Positions 38,201-49,096 of a stretch of 64,000 nucleotides of DNA are shown here, piece after piece. The stretch spans positions 6,634,001 to 6,698,000 of the forward strand of contig OZ004591.1 in assembly GCA_963924555.1 (NCBI GenBank), given 5' to 3'. The translations under genes were made by a program, and so were the position numbers. This DNA is from Crambe crambe. Its lineage: Eukaryota; Porifera; Demospongiae; Poecilosclerida; Crambeidae. Under the pieces are notes generated by a model that did not search any database, was not told the origin of the DNA, and saw only the letters and a list, made by a program, of their open reading frames with translations. Numbering within the stretch: position 1 is the stretch's first letter; each line of letters starts with the position of its first letter.

Positions 38201-38560
38201 GTTCCGAGTGGCAGTGGAGGAGGAGGAGGTGGTACAAGTTCGTTTAGCTCTGACACTAACCCGAGTAGTGCTGGGAATTACCGGAATGTGCCCCCACCTG
38301 GTAGCGGAGGAACTGGTGCAAGAGGAGGAGGGATGGGGCGGCAAGAGGATTACAGTTCTTCAGGTGCTGGAGGTTACAGAGGTGGCCCAGGGGGTTCGTA
38401 CAGCTCGGGAAATTTTTCTTCAGGAGGTCCCCCACCTAGCGGCGGAGGAGGGGGAGGATTTGGATCTACCTCAAGGGGTGGCGGGGGTGGGTATCCGTAC
38501 AGCTCATCAGATCAACCCCCTGGGGGATATGGGGGGCAGGGAGGCACTGGCCGGTTCTAG
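35224..38560 (+). CDS. RRM protein with RS/RGG and Gly/Ser/Tyr-rich prion-like C-terminus
   Basis: Exons 35224-35344, 35401-35507, 36315-36975, 37428-38560; 673 residues. The single RRM covers about residues 12-90: RNP2-like KIIIRNY and RNP1-like RGFTFCQY, with FEKYGKIDD and EDAEDAVKGMD between and after; it is closest in feel to SR-protein/SRSF2-type RRMs. Then follow a charged RD/RS segment (RERDRRRSRSPRDHRR), a Gly/Pro-rich segment, and a final exon of about 378 residues dominated by Gly, Ser, Tyr and Pro with repeated GGYG, SYDSYQS and RGGG, resembling the low-complexity regions of FUS/EWS/hnRNP proteins that drive condensates. A nuclear role in pre-mRNA or transcription-coupled RNA binding is inferred. 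Exon 3 can also be read through its donor for eight codons (KPVIVVA, stop), giving a possible short isoform of about 304 residues. The start is the first ATG, 195 bp from the divergent gene. Confidence 0.87.
35806..36182. repeat. tandem repeats in intron 2 of the RRM gene
   Basis: About four imperfect copies of a unit containing CAGCAGCACCTATAGGACTT, AAACACAATTCATAGAAGC and CATGTATTAAAAGAGCCCT. Intronic, no coding role seen. Confidence 0.85.
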
Positions 38561-38906
38561 ATGTCAACTCTCCAGTTCACACCCTAGCGATTGAAGCCAA
38601 CTACATGTTATCCTAAAACACATTGTAAACACATTGTAGCACAGTATGCAAGCCACCTTTTTTTTCCACATCCATTTGTATAAAATAGCACAGACTCTTG
38701 TTAATTGTTTGCCACTCGTACTGTATCATACAAACTTATTGTGTTGCAATTGACTTCATTAAAATTAAATTAAAAAGAAAAAAAAAACATGTTGAATGTC
38801 ATGATTATGTGATATGGACAAAAAGACTAGAGTGCACTCCCAATGGGTCATGTGACTGGCTCCTAAAACTAGAATTTTTAAAAAGAAACTGATAAAGATG
38901 AACAAA
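38561..38906. other. short convergent intergenic region
   Basis: The RRM gene and the arrestin gene end 346 bp apart tail to tail. The sequence is A-rich (AAAATTAAATTAAAAAG near 38760); no canonical AATAAA for either gene was found, so the 3' ends probably use variant signals and may overlap. Confidence 0.55.
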
Positions 38907-41900
38907 CTATGCTTCTGTTTCGTTGTTTGCTTCCTCCATTCCCGAGACTCGTAAACGAACAAATTCTTCGAAGACAAAATCCTGATCTTCTGCTTCTCCA
39001 TCCCTAAGGGTGATAATGTCACGTACATGGAATAAGGATCATTATTACTGTGATACACTTACGTATCAAAGTTAATGAGGTTGTGGTCTATTGCATCATG
39101 TACAGAGGTGAGACTTGGTCGAGTGTCTGGACTAGGTACTTGGAGGTCTTTCTTTTCCTTGTCTGCTGTCGCCGTTGTCGTTTCTGCTGTTGCTGTTATC
39201 GTTTCTGCTGCTGTGTCAGCAGCCTGGGGAGGATCCTCTTTCTCCTTGGAAATGGGTTTGGGGTTGGGCTCGGTAGTGGAGGGGCGTGAGGGGAGAGATA
39301 TCATTTGGCTGATGATGGGTTTGGGTTTAGGGTGGGTGAGGGTGAAGGGCAGTTCCAGTGTCAAGTCTCTGAGAACAGAGTAAGAGTGAATCAATTCTTT
39401 AGAATTAATGCTACAGAGAATTTTTTGACTGTTAAAAACCAGTGACTTACGATCCGAATGAAACCACACAGCGAATCTTGACGTTGTAGTGGACCATTAT
39501 GCCCATCCTCTCTCTGATTTCCCTGCTCTCCTCGGTTCCAGGGGGAAGGCTGTCAATTGAAAAATCAACGAATTTATAGGCTAGCCCAAGTAGAGAGAGC
39601 TGATTATAGTCTGGCGTAGCTGACCCTTTACCATATTTTCTTATGGGAAGGAGGGCTAGGGCTGGGCTAAGGCTATGCCAGATTACTCTCTTACATGGTT
39701 GAGGAGGCCAGGCAGGTATCTTCATGTTTGATTTGTCCATCAAGAGCAAGCCCTCTCTTATCCTGAAATAAATAATGAAAGAGATTGAGGGAAAAGATAA
39801 GGAAAATTATCTTAGAAGCCCGAACTCAATACTCTCTTACCCGATTGTCTCTCAGTAGTGGGGTAAGCTCATAAGTCCGCTGCAAGGAGCCTCCAGGGTT
39901 GATAGGGAAGCCCTCACTAATTAGGAATTATTTTTGAGTCGTGAATTGGCACACAATACAGGAAAAGTTTGACTCACTCAGACTCTATTTGTGACACTAT
40001 GCACTTGTATTCTGACTGTGAAAATAGACATATTGATGCAAACTGCCGCACTGCAACAGTGAACCAGTGAGTGAAATAAGTAGAATTCATGTGAGAGAGA
40101 AAAGAGATTTGTACCTTGCACTTTGAGTTTCCTGATCGTCTTATTGGAGCGATTCGAAATGGCAACATTGACCTTCAGTGATTCTCCGTGATGGTAAGTC
40201 TGAAGGACAAAGAAGGATTTTAGTCTCGTGAGGGGTGGGCGCGCGAGACTAGAGAATTCTGTGGCTATTTCTGTATTACCATAAGCAAATTGGCCCATTG
40301 CTAACTTTTTAGGAGAGTGGGTATGGGTGGGTGGTTAATGCAATCTAAATCCAGGCAGAACTCATTTATTCTACAAACATATCAACTCGTCAACTCACTC
40401 CTTTCTCTAAGTTTGCCTCTACTATCAGCGGGTGTGAACTCAACATGAATTCTTTAGACAATTCTTGAGTTGGCTAAATAAATAAAACAAATAACAATTA
40501 GTGAGTATAGTTATGAAGAGACTCACCCTCTGTGTTTGATCATCAGGTGTGTGGGGGACCTTCTTGATGGCCAGTCTGACAGAATTCCTCTTCTCGATCT
40601 TGTCATGTGCATTTTTGGCCACGTAGCATCTGAGAATAAAGTCCACGCCACATGGCTACAAGAGGGAAAGAAACACACCACAGTTCAGGGGTAATTACTC
40701 AGGGACATACTACATAATATAATCTATATCAGAGCATCACACTCGTGTTTTGAAAACCTCCTTTTGCATTAAAAGCCATCACACTCATGTTTTGAAAATC
40801 TCCTTTTGCCAAATTTATATCAATTTACTGTAATGTACTTTACCACAATCATATAGCTAGCTCTCCTCTATCAGACCCAAGAATGGCAGTTGGCTACAAG
40901 ATTGGCTACAAGATGGGCAGGCAGTTGGCTACAAGATGGGCAGGCAGTTGGCTACAAGATGGGCAGTTGACTAGTCACTAAAGGCAGATGGTCATATTTA
41001 ACACCCAACCTTTTCCACTTCTCCTTGAGCTGGCTGCAACGTCACAGAGGAAGGCAGTCCAGGTTTCAGCTGTAGTACAAGACAGATAAATTACACTGAC
41101 TTGTACTGTTGGGTTGAGGAGGAGAGCTTACGGTGAAGGTGAAAGGATAGGAATTCCTGCCCAGCTTCTTCATCAGTCTGACCTGCATCAAGGTCACCAG
41201 CTGTGGCTCAGAGTTGTCAGGAGGTGGGTAAACTTGCATCCGCTCCTATTAATTAAGCATTGACCATTAATTTTCAGGGATAAGGATGTTTTTATGCTCT
41301 CAGTAACATCCTCATGTCATGCACAGCAAAGTGGTACAAATAACCTCATGACACACACACTAAATGCCCTCAGCCATTGTTGATCACTGATAAACCACAA
41401 AGCCTTCTTTGTTTAAGAATGTGTCAAGAATGGAAGTCAGTTTGCTAAAAGAAATGCACCCAATTATCAAGTCTTGGGTGACGCTACCAGGAGGCCTGTG
41501 AAGTCATGATCATGCTAACATGTGCAAAATACTGGGGTTTTCTGATGCAGGTGCAACCAAGCCATATATGTATGTATTCATATTGATTTTTTTAAAAACT
41601 TTCACTCCATGAAAATAAACTTTAGGATAACCTTTCTCTGTTGAATTGGCCAGTATACCATGCCATGCCATGCCATACCTACTCACTCTATTCATTATAA
41701 AAACTCACATCAATGAGATCTCGTCTGAAATTGAGTCCAAGTACATCAAGGTCCTCTCTGCCGTAGCGAAACCCAGCCAAGACTTGAGCAAAGACTACCA
41801 CATGATGTCATCAGATGCATACCATGTTGCAGAAGACAAGGTCAAGCATAGAGTAACTCAAAACAATAGCAACTAACCTTTCCGGTCTTTCTTGCCCTCC

Positions 41901-43619
41901 TTGTTAAAGTAGTCAGGGTCGATGAGCACAACACCATCTAAACAACCATGCACCATCAATCATATGAATCAAATCGTTAGATTCCCTCCGAGTCGGAGGA
42001 ACAAATGTCCCCCCCTCCCCCACACACTATTTCAAGGGCCCATGCATCTTTATAGAAAACCCTATATACTCCTAGTAAATAAGAACCACCAAAGAATTCA
42101 TACAATTCACTGGATAAAACTTCACTCAGACAGTCGGATCTCTTATGGTTTATGTAACTGTATGTAGAATTTAGTTAGAGGGTGAGTAAAACAACATCTC
42201 ACCAGAAAAAATTAATCGCTTCACTAATTGAAGTTAAAGATATTAGATTGAAGTAATGGGGCCCTTATAGGTGCTCTTATATAATGTAATGGGGCCCTTA
42301 TAGGTGCTCTTATATAATGTAATGGGGACCCTTATAGAGAGAGAGGTGCTCTTATATAATGTAATGGGGACCCTTATAGAGAGAGAGGTGCTCTTATATA
42401 ATGTAATGGGGACCCTTATAGAGAGAGAGGTGCTCTTATATAATGTAATGGGGACCCTTATAGAGAGAGAGGTGCTCTTATATAATGTAATGGGGACCCT
42501 TATAGTGGGTTATCTTTTATGATAGGGTAAATAGAGGCTGTCTTATTAATCAGAGAAGTCACACGATCCAGAGGCTTACAGAAGTTGGTGCTAAGATTGC
42601 TGTCAGCACTCTTGTGCATTACCTATTGGGTCCACTTTACTGACGTGATCCACAAAGTCTCTCTTTCCTACATACACTGTTATCTACATATATTTCAGAT
42701 AAAAATGAATTTAATAATCGTAAATGTGGGGGTGTTTCAACTCACCTTCCCATTGGGGGATGCCTTCTTGAAGACCCTGTATACAAAAATATATATATAT
42801 ATATCACGTGGTTAGCAGCTGAAAATGGTGACAAATTACTGCTGGCTAAACATTATTAGGTTACCCTGGCAACTGGCATTGGCTTTTACTACAAGAGAAT
42901 TACTTTGGCATGCATTCCACGACTTCAAAGGGAGCGGGAGCTATTTGGACAGCGACCCACTAAGATTAGGAGAGCTACACTGAACAGTCATGTCGGAGGG
43001 AACCAAGTTCCTCTGGCAATAGTGACTGTGCCAAATCATTTCAACACTTCATTTCAATTATCATTTCTCCTCCCTCAACGTAACAGAGGCAAAAGCCATT
43101 TCAGCTATGTTCTCAGTAAAAGCAGTTGGGAATTGGGAAAATGCACAACTGCTGGACTCGCCCTGTACATAGCTAGTAAATCTAATAAAGTCCTTCGCCA
43201 TATTTGGCTCTGTTGTACCATTTGTGGTATGGCTCTGAATTTGATCACCATATTCACTTATACTCCCTCCCAAAAAACTAGAGAGTTTATTATTAGACAT
43301 AGAGAAAGACACTATCATGAGTGAATTAGAGTTGGAAGAAAGGCCTCAAACCACAGAGGATCAGGAAGGGGTTGAGAATGGCAATCAAGATACTGGGACA
43401 AGGTCAGAAGGTTATATAAGGTTACTTCGTTGATTCCTAGTGCTTAGCTGTACGGCTAAGTGGTTTTAGCTAGCTAATAAAGCTTATGGCTAGCTGGCCA
43501 GTTAGCTAATTCACGGACCTTGTACCGTCTTTTTTGTCGTCTGATCTCTTCGCGGGAACCTCCTCTCCCTCCATAAGATTCAGTCGCTCATCATTCTTAG
43601 AATCAGTGTTGCTAGCCAT
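38907..43619 (-). CDS. ARRB: beta-arrestin
   Basis: Arrestins bind phosphorylated, active GPCRs, stop G-protein coupling and link receptors to clathrin/AP2. Sixteen exons (minus): 43619-43519, 42776-42746, 42683-42623, 41937-41878, 41794-41709, 41245-41132, 41069-41010, 40655-40527, 40473-40399, 40199-40115, 40050-39978, 39916-39841, 39762-39695, 39549-39451, 39368-39063, 39003-38907; 506 residues, all phases consistent. Landmarks in order: RVFKKASPNGK, YVGKRDFVDHV, FRYGREDLDVLGL, KKLGRNSYPFTF, EKRNSVRLAIKKV, TYHHGESLKVNV, VRQFASICLFSQSEYKC, RGLALDGQIKHED, LTLELPFTLTHPKP. The polar-core Asp (RDFVDH), phosphate-sensor Arg (NSVRLA) and C-domain Asp (ALDG) are all kept. The tail has a clathrin-box-like LINFD and an AP2-binding FVFEEFVRLR that keeps the key Phe and Arg residues of IVFEDFARQR. 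It is about 90 residues longer than vertebrate beta-arrestins, owing to an N-terminal extension of about 30 residues and a Thr/Ala/Lys/Pro-rich insert before the clathrin box. Confidence 0.95.
40884..40972. repeat. short tandem repeat in an arrestin intron
   Basis: About four copies of GGCTACAAGATGGGCAGGCA-type units of roughly 23 bp. Confidence 0.85.
42242..42508. repeat. ~42-bp minisatellite in an arrestin intron
   Basis: Seven copies of a unit containing GGTGCTCTTATATAATGTAA and TGGGGACCCTTATAGAGAGA; the first two lack the AGAGAGAG part. The 42-bp unit is stop-free in one frame and yields a spurious repetitive open frame on the plus strand. Confidence 0.95.
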
Positions 43620-43758
43620 TCTTGGTTTTACAACTCTATGAATGAAGCATAACTTGACGGGGAGTGGTCACTAATGATCCACGCCCATATGGCCATCTCG
43701 CCTGCTATAATTATAGTACGAACGAAACAGCTAGCATAATAATTATATAATAATTGTA
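43620..43758. promoter_or_regulatory. 139-bp divergent promoter, arrestin / unknown gene
   Basis: The start codons of the arrestin gene (minus) and the small unknown gene (plus) are only 139 bp apart, so both promoters must share this interval. No TATA box or other strong motif was recognised. Confidence 0.6.
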
Positions 43759-44970
43759 ATGACGTCTAGGAGAAGAGTGATCCGCCAGCCCTGCCAAATA
43801 GCTCGGGCTCAAGCTCCCATTCAGGCCTGCCTGAGGCCAGGTTTGTGGTGCCCCGGAGCTAGGAATCTGCATAGTGCCAGAGAGACCTGGCTGATTAAAG
43901 CTGGCCTGGAAGAATCCATGGATAATTTGGTTGCAGGAGTGGAGAAAATTGACAGTGAAGAGCGTATAGAAATACATAAGGTATGGATGGTCATTATATC
44001 AGTTATTCATTATTTCCAGATGCAGTAATACTGCAATGCAGTCCTTTGGTGTAGCTAGATGCAGTAATACTGCAATGCAGTCCTTTGGTGTAGCTATATG
44101 TAGTTCATCCTACTGATCTGAATAGTTCCTGTTAGTAAACATTGTCTACAGGAACTTCACACATGTATAGCTATGCATAAATAGAGACCGACATAAGCAG
44201 AACTTTACTGCTAGAGCCTACTGATGCAGTAGTACCTACCAGTACCGGTACTATGCAATTAGCCACCTGAATAAACATCTCTTAATACATTTAGCTGTTA
44301 ACTTTTCTTTGGATTATGCAGGTGGATAAAGAGAAAAAGTCCGGTACTATGCAATTAGCCACCTGAATAAACATCTCTTAATACATTTAGCTGTTAACTT
44401 TTCTTTGGATTATGCAGGTGGATAAAGAGAAAAAGTATGTCGAGTTCTTTGTGTACACTCCAGGCTGCAATTGGCTTGATGTAGTGGAAGTCCACTTCCA
44501 AGAAGGGGAAAATCCAGGTAATCAATGTACAGCGGTGTTGGAAGCAAGATTCGATTGGTCAGGCCTGAAATTGAAATGTAGGTAATCCTCTATACCACTG
44601 AAGCTCTACAATTTGCTATATCGGAGCATCATAGGACACTTTCCTTGGTTATTGATTGATAGCCACTGAATTTGTTTTTCCCAACATTGATCTGTTCCAC
44701 CACCTAATAATGTAGTGGCTACACACATAGACATGGCCACCAATCCATCCTCTCAATATAATAGACACTACAATTGGAGAAGCAGTCTCTTTTTCCTCTG
44801 GCGTTCTTCCAGCATGGATTCCACTTGCTTTCCTCTGCAATATTTGCTGCTGTTGTGCCCCCTTCTCTGGAAATGGTATGAACACCAAACGCTTGCTGGA
44901 GATGAGGAACTCCCTTCAGCTGGAGGTCACCGTGACAGCTGAAACAAAGTGTGACTGTTGTCCTTCATAA
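43759..44970 (+). CDS. unknown 195-residue protein, Cys-rich hydrophobic segment
   Basis: I do not recognise this family. Proposed exons are 43759-43980, 44418-44577 and 44765-44970; phases agree and the ends have GT/AG. The N-terminal 45 residues are rich in Arg, Ala and Cys with no acidic residue (RRRVIRQPCQIARAQ), which could be a mitochondrial presequence. The middle has LEESMDNLVAGVEKIDSEER and a beta-rich part (YVEFFVYTPGCNWLDVVEV). The last exon encodes a hydrophobic stretch of about 20 residues ending in a Cys cluster (WIPLAFLCNICCCCAPF), possibly a membrane segment or palmitoylated hairpin, then a short helical KRLLEMRNSLQLEV and CDCCPS. The acceptor of exon 2 has been tandemly duplicated. 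An alternative is that exons 1 and 3 belong elsewhere; the exon 2-3 junction is the weaker one. Confidence 0.55.
44022..44097. repeat. two copies of a ~39-bp tandem repeat
   Basis: Two nearly identical copies of AGATGCAGTAATACTGCAAT plus GCAGTCCTTTGGTGTAGCT in intron 1 of the unknown gene. Confidence 0.9.
44245..44436. repeat. 96-bp tandem duplication spanning a 3' splice site
   Basis: 44245-44340 and 44341-44436 are identical as far as I can read. Each includes the polypyrimidine tract, the acceptor TATGCAG and the first 18 bases of exon 2 (GTGGATAAAGAGAAAAAG). Only the downstream copy leads into an open frame; the upstream one reaches TGA after nine more codons. Confidence 0.92.
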
Positions 44971-45810
44971 CTAGCTATTGTGCTAATCTGTACATTTCTT
45001 ATATGCTGCTTATTGAGACTCATCAGTAGGCCCAGATAAATAATTCTTTTTTTTTTTTTTTTTTTTTTTTTTGCTAGCTACCTATAATCCATTTCTAATA
45101 AATGCCCTATAATGCTAATACCTAGGGTAGATGTGGGTATTAGGTTCACCACTTGATAAGAATCTACATGAGTGGGTACTTTAGATATGAAAATTTAAAT
45201 AAAATCCTCCCAGAAAATGCCTTTAATCGTGACCGATCTGAATTTAAAAAGTGCAGGGAAGCAATGATGTTACAAGATGGGAGTTTAAAAAAAGAAGTAA
45301 TCTAATTATTTTTTTGTAGAAATCTTAGCTACATTATCAATTCTTGGAGACAGAAATCAAGCCAGTGACACATAAAATACCTTTGACTCATAATGGTATC
45401 CTCATGAAAGATCATACTTTTCCCACACATTAGTTCTACATAACCTATCTGGAGCAATTTTCAGCATTCTAGGGTATTCCATTTCCAAGAAAAGACCATA
45501 ACATTTATTGCTCCTCAAATTTCACTAGTGAATTCAGATCAGCAATTGTTGATACTGAAACTTTGGCTCTGTCATGTTTGAATCTTTCCAAAGATCAACA
45601 GTTGAGGCCCTATAATTCTCTAAAAAAATATTTATCTGGGCCTGTGGGGTTACACTTCATAGTTCTCATACCAGCTAGTTGAGAATATTATAATATTATG
45701 GCTCGGGTATGAAATAGTAGCCATTTTATCAGCCATTAATGTTACAGGTCCTTTGGTTATGAATAAACACACTGAGGTGTTTATGCCAAAGCTACATGTA
45801 TGAGTGTGGA
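44971..45810. other. intergenic region before the VLCAD pair
   Basis: 840 bp, A/T-rich, with a poly-T run at about 45047-45072. No exon or element recognised. Confidence 0.6.
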
Positions 45811-48800
45811 TCAGATACGAAGTGGATGTTCTGGAATTATTCCGCCTTGCTCAATCACCTCCTTTGCTATCTCAGCCATGTTGCTGTCTAGTTGCACATC
45901 CCTGGAGCTTGACAAGCTCTTGAGGTTTTGCTGGATTCTTTCAAAGGTCTGGTCGCACCACACTGTGGCTAACATTCGTTCGTGTGCTTTGTTTGGAGCA
46001 TCTTCACTCAACGACTTGGATGCTCTGGATATATGAGAGGATAGTGATCGTGGTGAAGAATTTTTCTATAAGGATAACTCCAGCCCTTATTAGACCCAAA
46101 ACAATTGTGAGAATAGGCTACCTAGCTAAACGTTCTCACCTTGCTATCACTGCTGCCATTGTATAAGTATCAATTGATGCATTTCCAAGTCTGTGCAACA
46201 AACACTGCTCATCTGCAAGATGGAAGAGGAGGAGGAGGATTTATACAAATTAATTCTTAAACTTTCCATGGTGACATACGGATTATGTTTTTTCTGTACT
46301 TGAGCAACAGAGCCTCACAAGCAGCACCAAAATCTCCGACTGCTTGGCTCAGCTGCAAGTATACCAGTCAGTACTGGAATCATACACAGGAGAAATTAAA
46401 TGGTCTTACTTGGTCAGCTGAAGCAGCCAAATCAGCATGAACACTGCCTGATATCAAGGGGGCTTTTGTTGAACCAACCATCCTATATTTGGATGTAACT
46501 GAATTTATGCTCTAAGCTACTATCTAGTATCCATACCTCATGGCCCTCTTGGTTCCCTCAGAGAAAATCACACCCAAATTCATTCCTTTCATGTCTTTCT
46601 CCAATTCTCGTAACTGTTTTCCAGCAAACTGCACATTATTTACAGTGGTGATTAAAGGGGTCATGGCTATTTCCCCTTCAAGGAAAGGAGGGCAAACCTG
46701 GAGGCCTGTGAGAGAGATGAAGAGACGGAGGATGTCGTTACTGCCTTCAAATATCCTAAAGATTCTCAGATCTCTCAGCACCCTCTCCAGACCACAGTCC
46801 TGTGAGCATCACAACATAATTGACATGTCAGACTGAACTGGTGTGTGCAGTGCACGTACAGTCATGAACCCCATGCCTCCATACAACTGTATGCAGTCAT
46901 CCACCACTGCCCATGCCGCCTCCTGCACAATCGCATCACACATCACTATCTTCCTCCTATCACTTCATAGCCTACTAACTTACAGATGCAAAGATTTTAC
47001 CAATGGCCGCCTCTAGCTGGTATTCAGTTGAGCCTCTATCCATGTTTCCACTCAGCAAGTAGGCCAGGGACTAATCATACACAAATTCACTGATGATGTA
47101 CAGGTATGACGACTCCCTCACCTCTGTGACATAGTGAAGCAGGGCCATACGACTGATCTTCTCCTTCACTAAACCGTATGTCTCCAGTTTGCTGCCGAAC
47201 TGAACACGAGTTGTGGCATGTTCCACCTGCATTCAGGCAAGTAGGTAGTGGATGAACAGATACACATGAATGTGCAAATCCTTACAGCTCTGGTGATGGT
47301 TTTTTTTATGGTGCCAGAGAGACCGGACACCATTCCAAACCGTCCATTGTTGAGAATGTTCATGGCCACTTTAAATCCTTCCCCTTCCTCTGAGGGAGGG
47401 AGAGTTATCAAATTGAAAGGAACTGATTTATGACTTGACTTACTTCCCAGCAAGTTCTCCACAGGAACCTTTACATCATCAAAGTGGACCTCAGCAGTGT
47501 TGGAGGCCTTGATCCCCATTTTCTTCTCCGGAGGACCACTGGTGACACCTCCAAATGAACGCTCCACAACAAAGGCAGATATTTTGTCCTTGACTTCACC
47601 TGTCTTAGGGTCTTTGACTGGTGTCTGAGCAAAGACCGTAAAGATCTCTGCTATGCCTCCATTGCTGATCCTTTATCAGAAGTATTATTGTAAATGAGTC
47701 AGCTAAATGCAACACTTTGTCAAGTTTTACCATAACTTGCCACCATTGAGAATGTAATGCTTGCCATCTTTACTCAACTCTGCTCTTGTTCGAATTGACT
47801 GTGTAAAGAATTGGCATGTAGTGGGAAGTTTATGTGGATTTCAAATATCCTCTATAGGATTATGCTTGCTACTTACACTAGCATCAGATCCACTGCTTGG
47901 CTCAGTGAGGCAGAAAGCTGCCACATTCTTTCCAGATGCCAGAGACGGCAGATACTTTTTCTTCTGCTCATCTGTCCCGAAAAGAAGAATCCCCTTGAAA
48001 CCAATGGACTACAAGAAGATCAAAGAGCAGAATGGGAAGGGTGAGGGAGAAAAGGATGGAGAATCATGAATAATTATGGAGAGAGACTGACATGTTATAG
48101 TGTACCTGATGTGCTCCCAGACATATACCAATACCCAGATCATTCCCTCCTCCAATCTCGGTCATCAGAGCATACTGGGAGTTAGTGAGACCAATGCCAC
48201 CAAGATCTGTAGGAACTTGCATTCCAAAGGCTCCCATCTCTCGTAGGTGCTCCATAATCTCCGCAGGGATCTTCTCTTCCCTGTCATTTCTAGCGGGATC
48301 ATTCACTTCCTGTGGTAGACATAGCAATGAAGGTGTCAATACCACTTCATTGAAAACACCTACTGCACCCTTATTAGCGCACTCTAAGCTAATTTCTCAC
48401 CTCGAAGAACTTGGTTACGGGATCTACAAACATCTTGACATTCTCCTTCTGTTCCTCAGTCAATACTACACAAATAAAATATCTGATTTCTGCTCAATCA
48501 CAACTCATGACATACCTTCTGGATAAGGAAAAAGTTCAGTAGTCTCCATTTTTCCCAAGAAGGTATTCATGACAAAAGACTTGTTTTCGGTGCCATAGTG
48601 TCTCTGGGAATGGGTGTGCCAGAGTGGGCGGGGCATCAGTGTTACAGCATATCTATTTATTGTATGTGTATGTGTAGAAATAGGACATGTCGACAGGATA
48701 TGATATTTGCCAGAGGCAGGATATTGTGGATGTGGCCCAATACACAAGGTTTGGGCAGTAAAATTGACATAATGGCTGGTGGCTGAAGTGGTGGCCAAAC

Positions 48801-49096
48801 CCAGCAAAATGTTTGTAACATGTATCTGGCTAGGAACAATAGACCACTGACCACACAATAGGTAGTAAACAACCGTGGAGTACTTTTCAGCTGAAAAAGG
48901 CCTCTACTGGTTTCTCTACTGTCTTATTAGCTACAGTAAGGTCTACCTAAAGATTGGAATCGTTATCTACTTGACACACTGACTCTAGAGCTGGCTGGCT
49001 AGCTAGCTGCATAAGCTGTATAAAGACCTAGCTTCACCTTGAACCTGTTAGGAGATGCCTGGAGCAAACGTGGGCCAACAGTGGAAATCTGTTCAT
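45811..49096 (-). CDS. ACADVL: very-long-chain acyl-CoA dehydrogenase, copy A
   Basis: A mitochondrial flavoenzyme for the first step of long-chain fatty acid beta-oxidation (acyl-CoA to trans-2-enoyl-CoA). Seventeen exons (minus): 49096-49038, 48601-48516, 48465-48401, 48309-48106, 48008-47877, 47798-47731, 47670-47444, 47389-47286, 47226-47122, 47070-46984, 46922-46860, 46799-46698, 46628-46537, 46482-46410, 46352-46280, 46212-46140, 46024-45811; about 608 residues. A short Arg-containing presequence ([20 protein letters not shown]) fits mitochondrial import. Acyl-CoA dehydrogenase signatures: [13 protein letters not shown] (FAD site), [26 protein letters not shown], and the catalytic-base motif [13 protein letters not shown], which with the C-terminal extension (KSLSED...[10 protein letters not shown]-type) marks the VLCAD/ACAD9 branch rather than MCAD. 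A 69-bp stop-free intron after LTGLQ (46697-46629) may be coding instead, giving about 631 residues. Confidence 0.93.

Noticed and set aside
37635-38594. Long alternative frames on both strands across the Gly-rich exon
   Set aside because: Shadows of a low-complexity GC-rich coding exon; only the frame continuing the RRM gene has consistent splice phases.
42304-42522. 72-codon repetitive open frame (LLYNVMGTLIERE repeats)
   Set aside because: Translation of the intronic 42-bp minisatellite.
44518-44532. A 15-base GT...AG segment in the unknown gene
   Set aside because: Too short to be a spliceosomal intron and open in frame, so treated as coding.
44649-44942. Alternative frames over exon 3 of the unknown gene, including one starting MATNPSSQYN
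   Set aside because: The phase-consistent frame from exon 2 through the acceptor at 44765 gives the hydrophobic Cys-cluster segment. The MATNPSS frame lacks upstream support, though it cannot be fully excluded.
47761-48069. Antisense open frames over VLCAD exons (and the matching ones at 50966-51256)
   Set aside because: Mirror frames of conserved coding exons; they appear in both copies only because the sequences are nearly identical.
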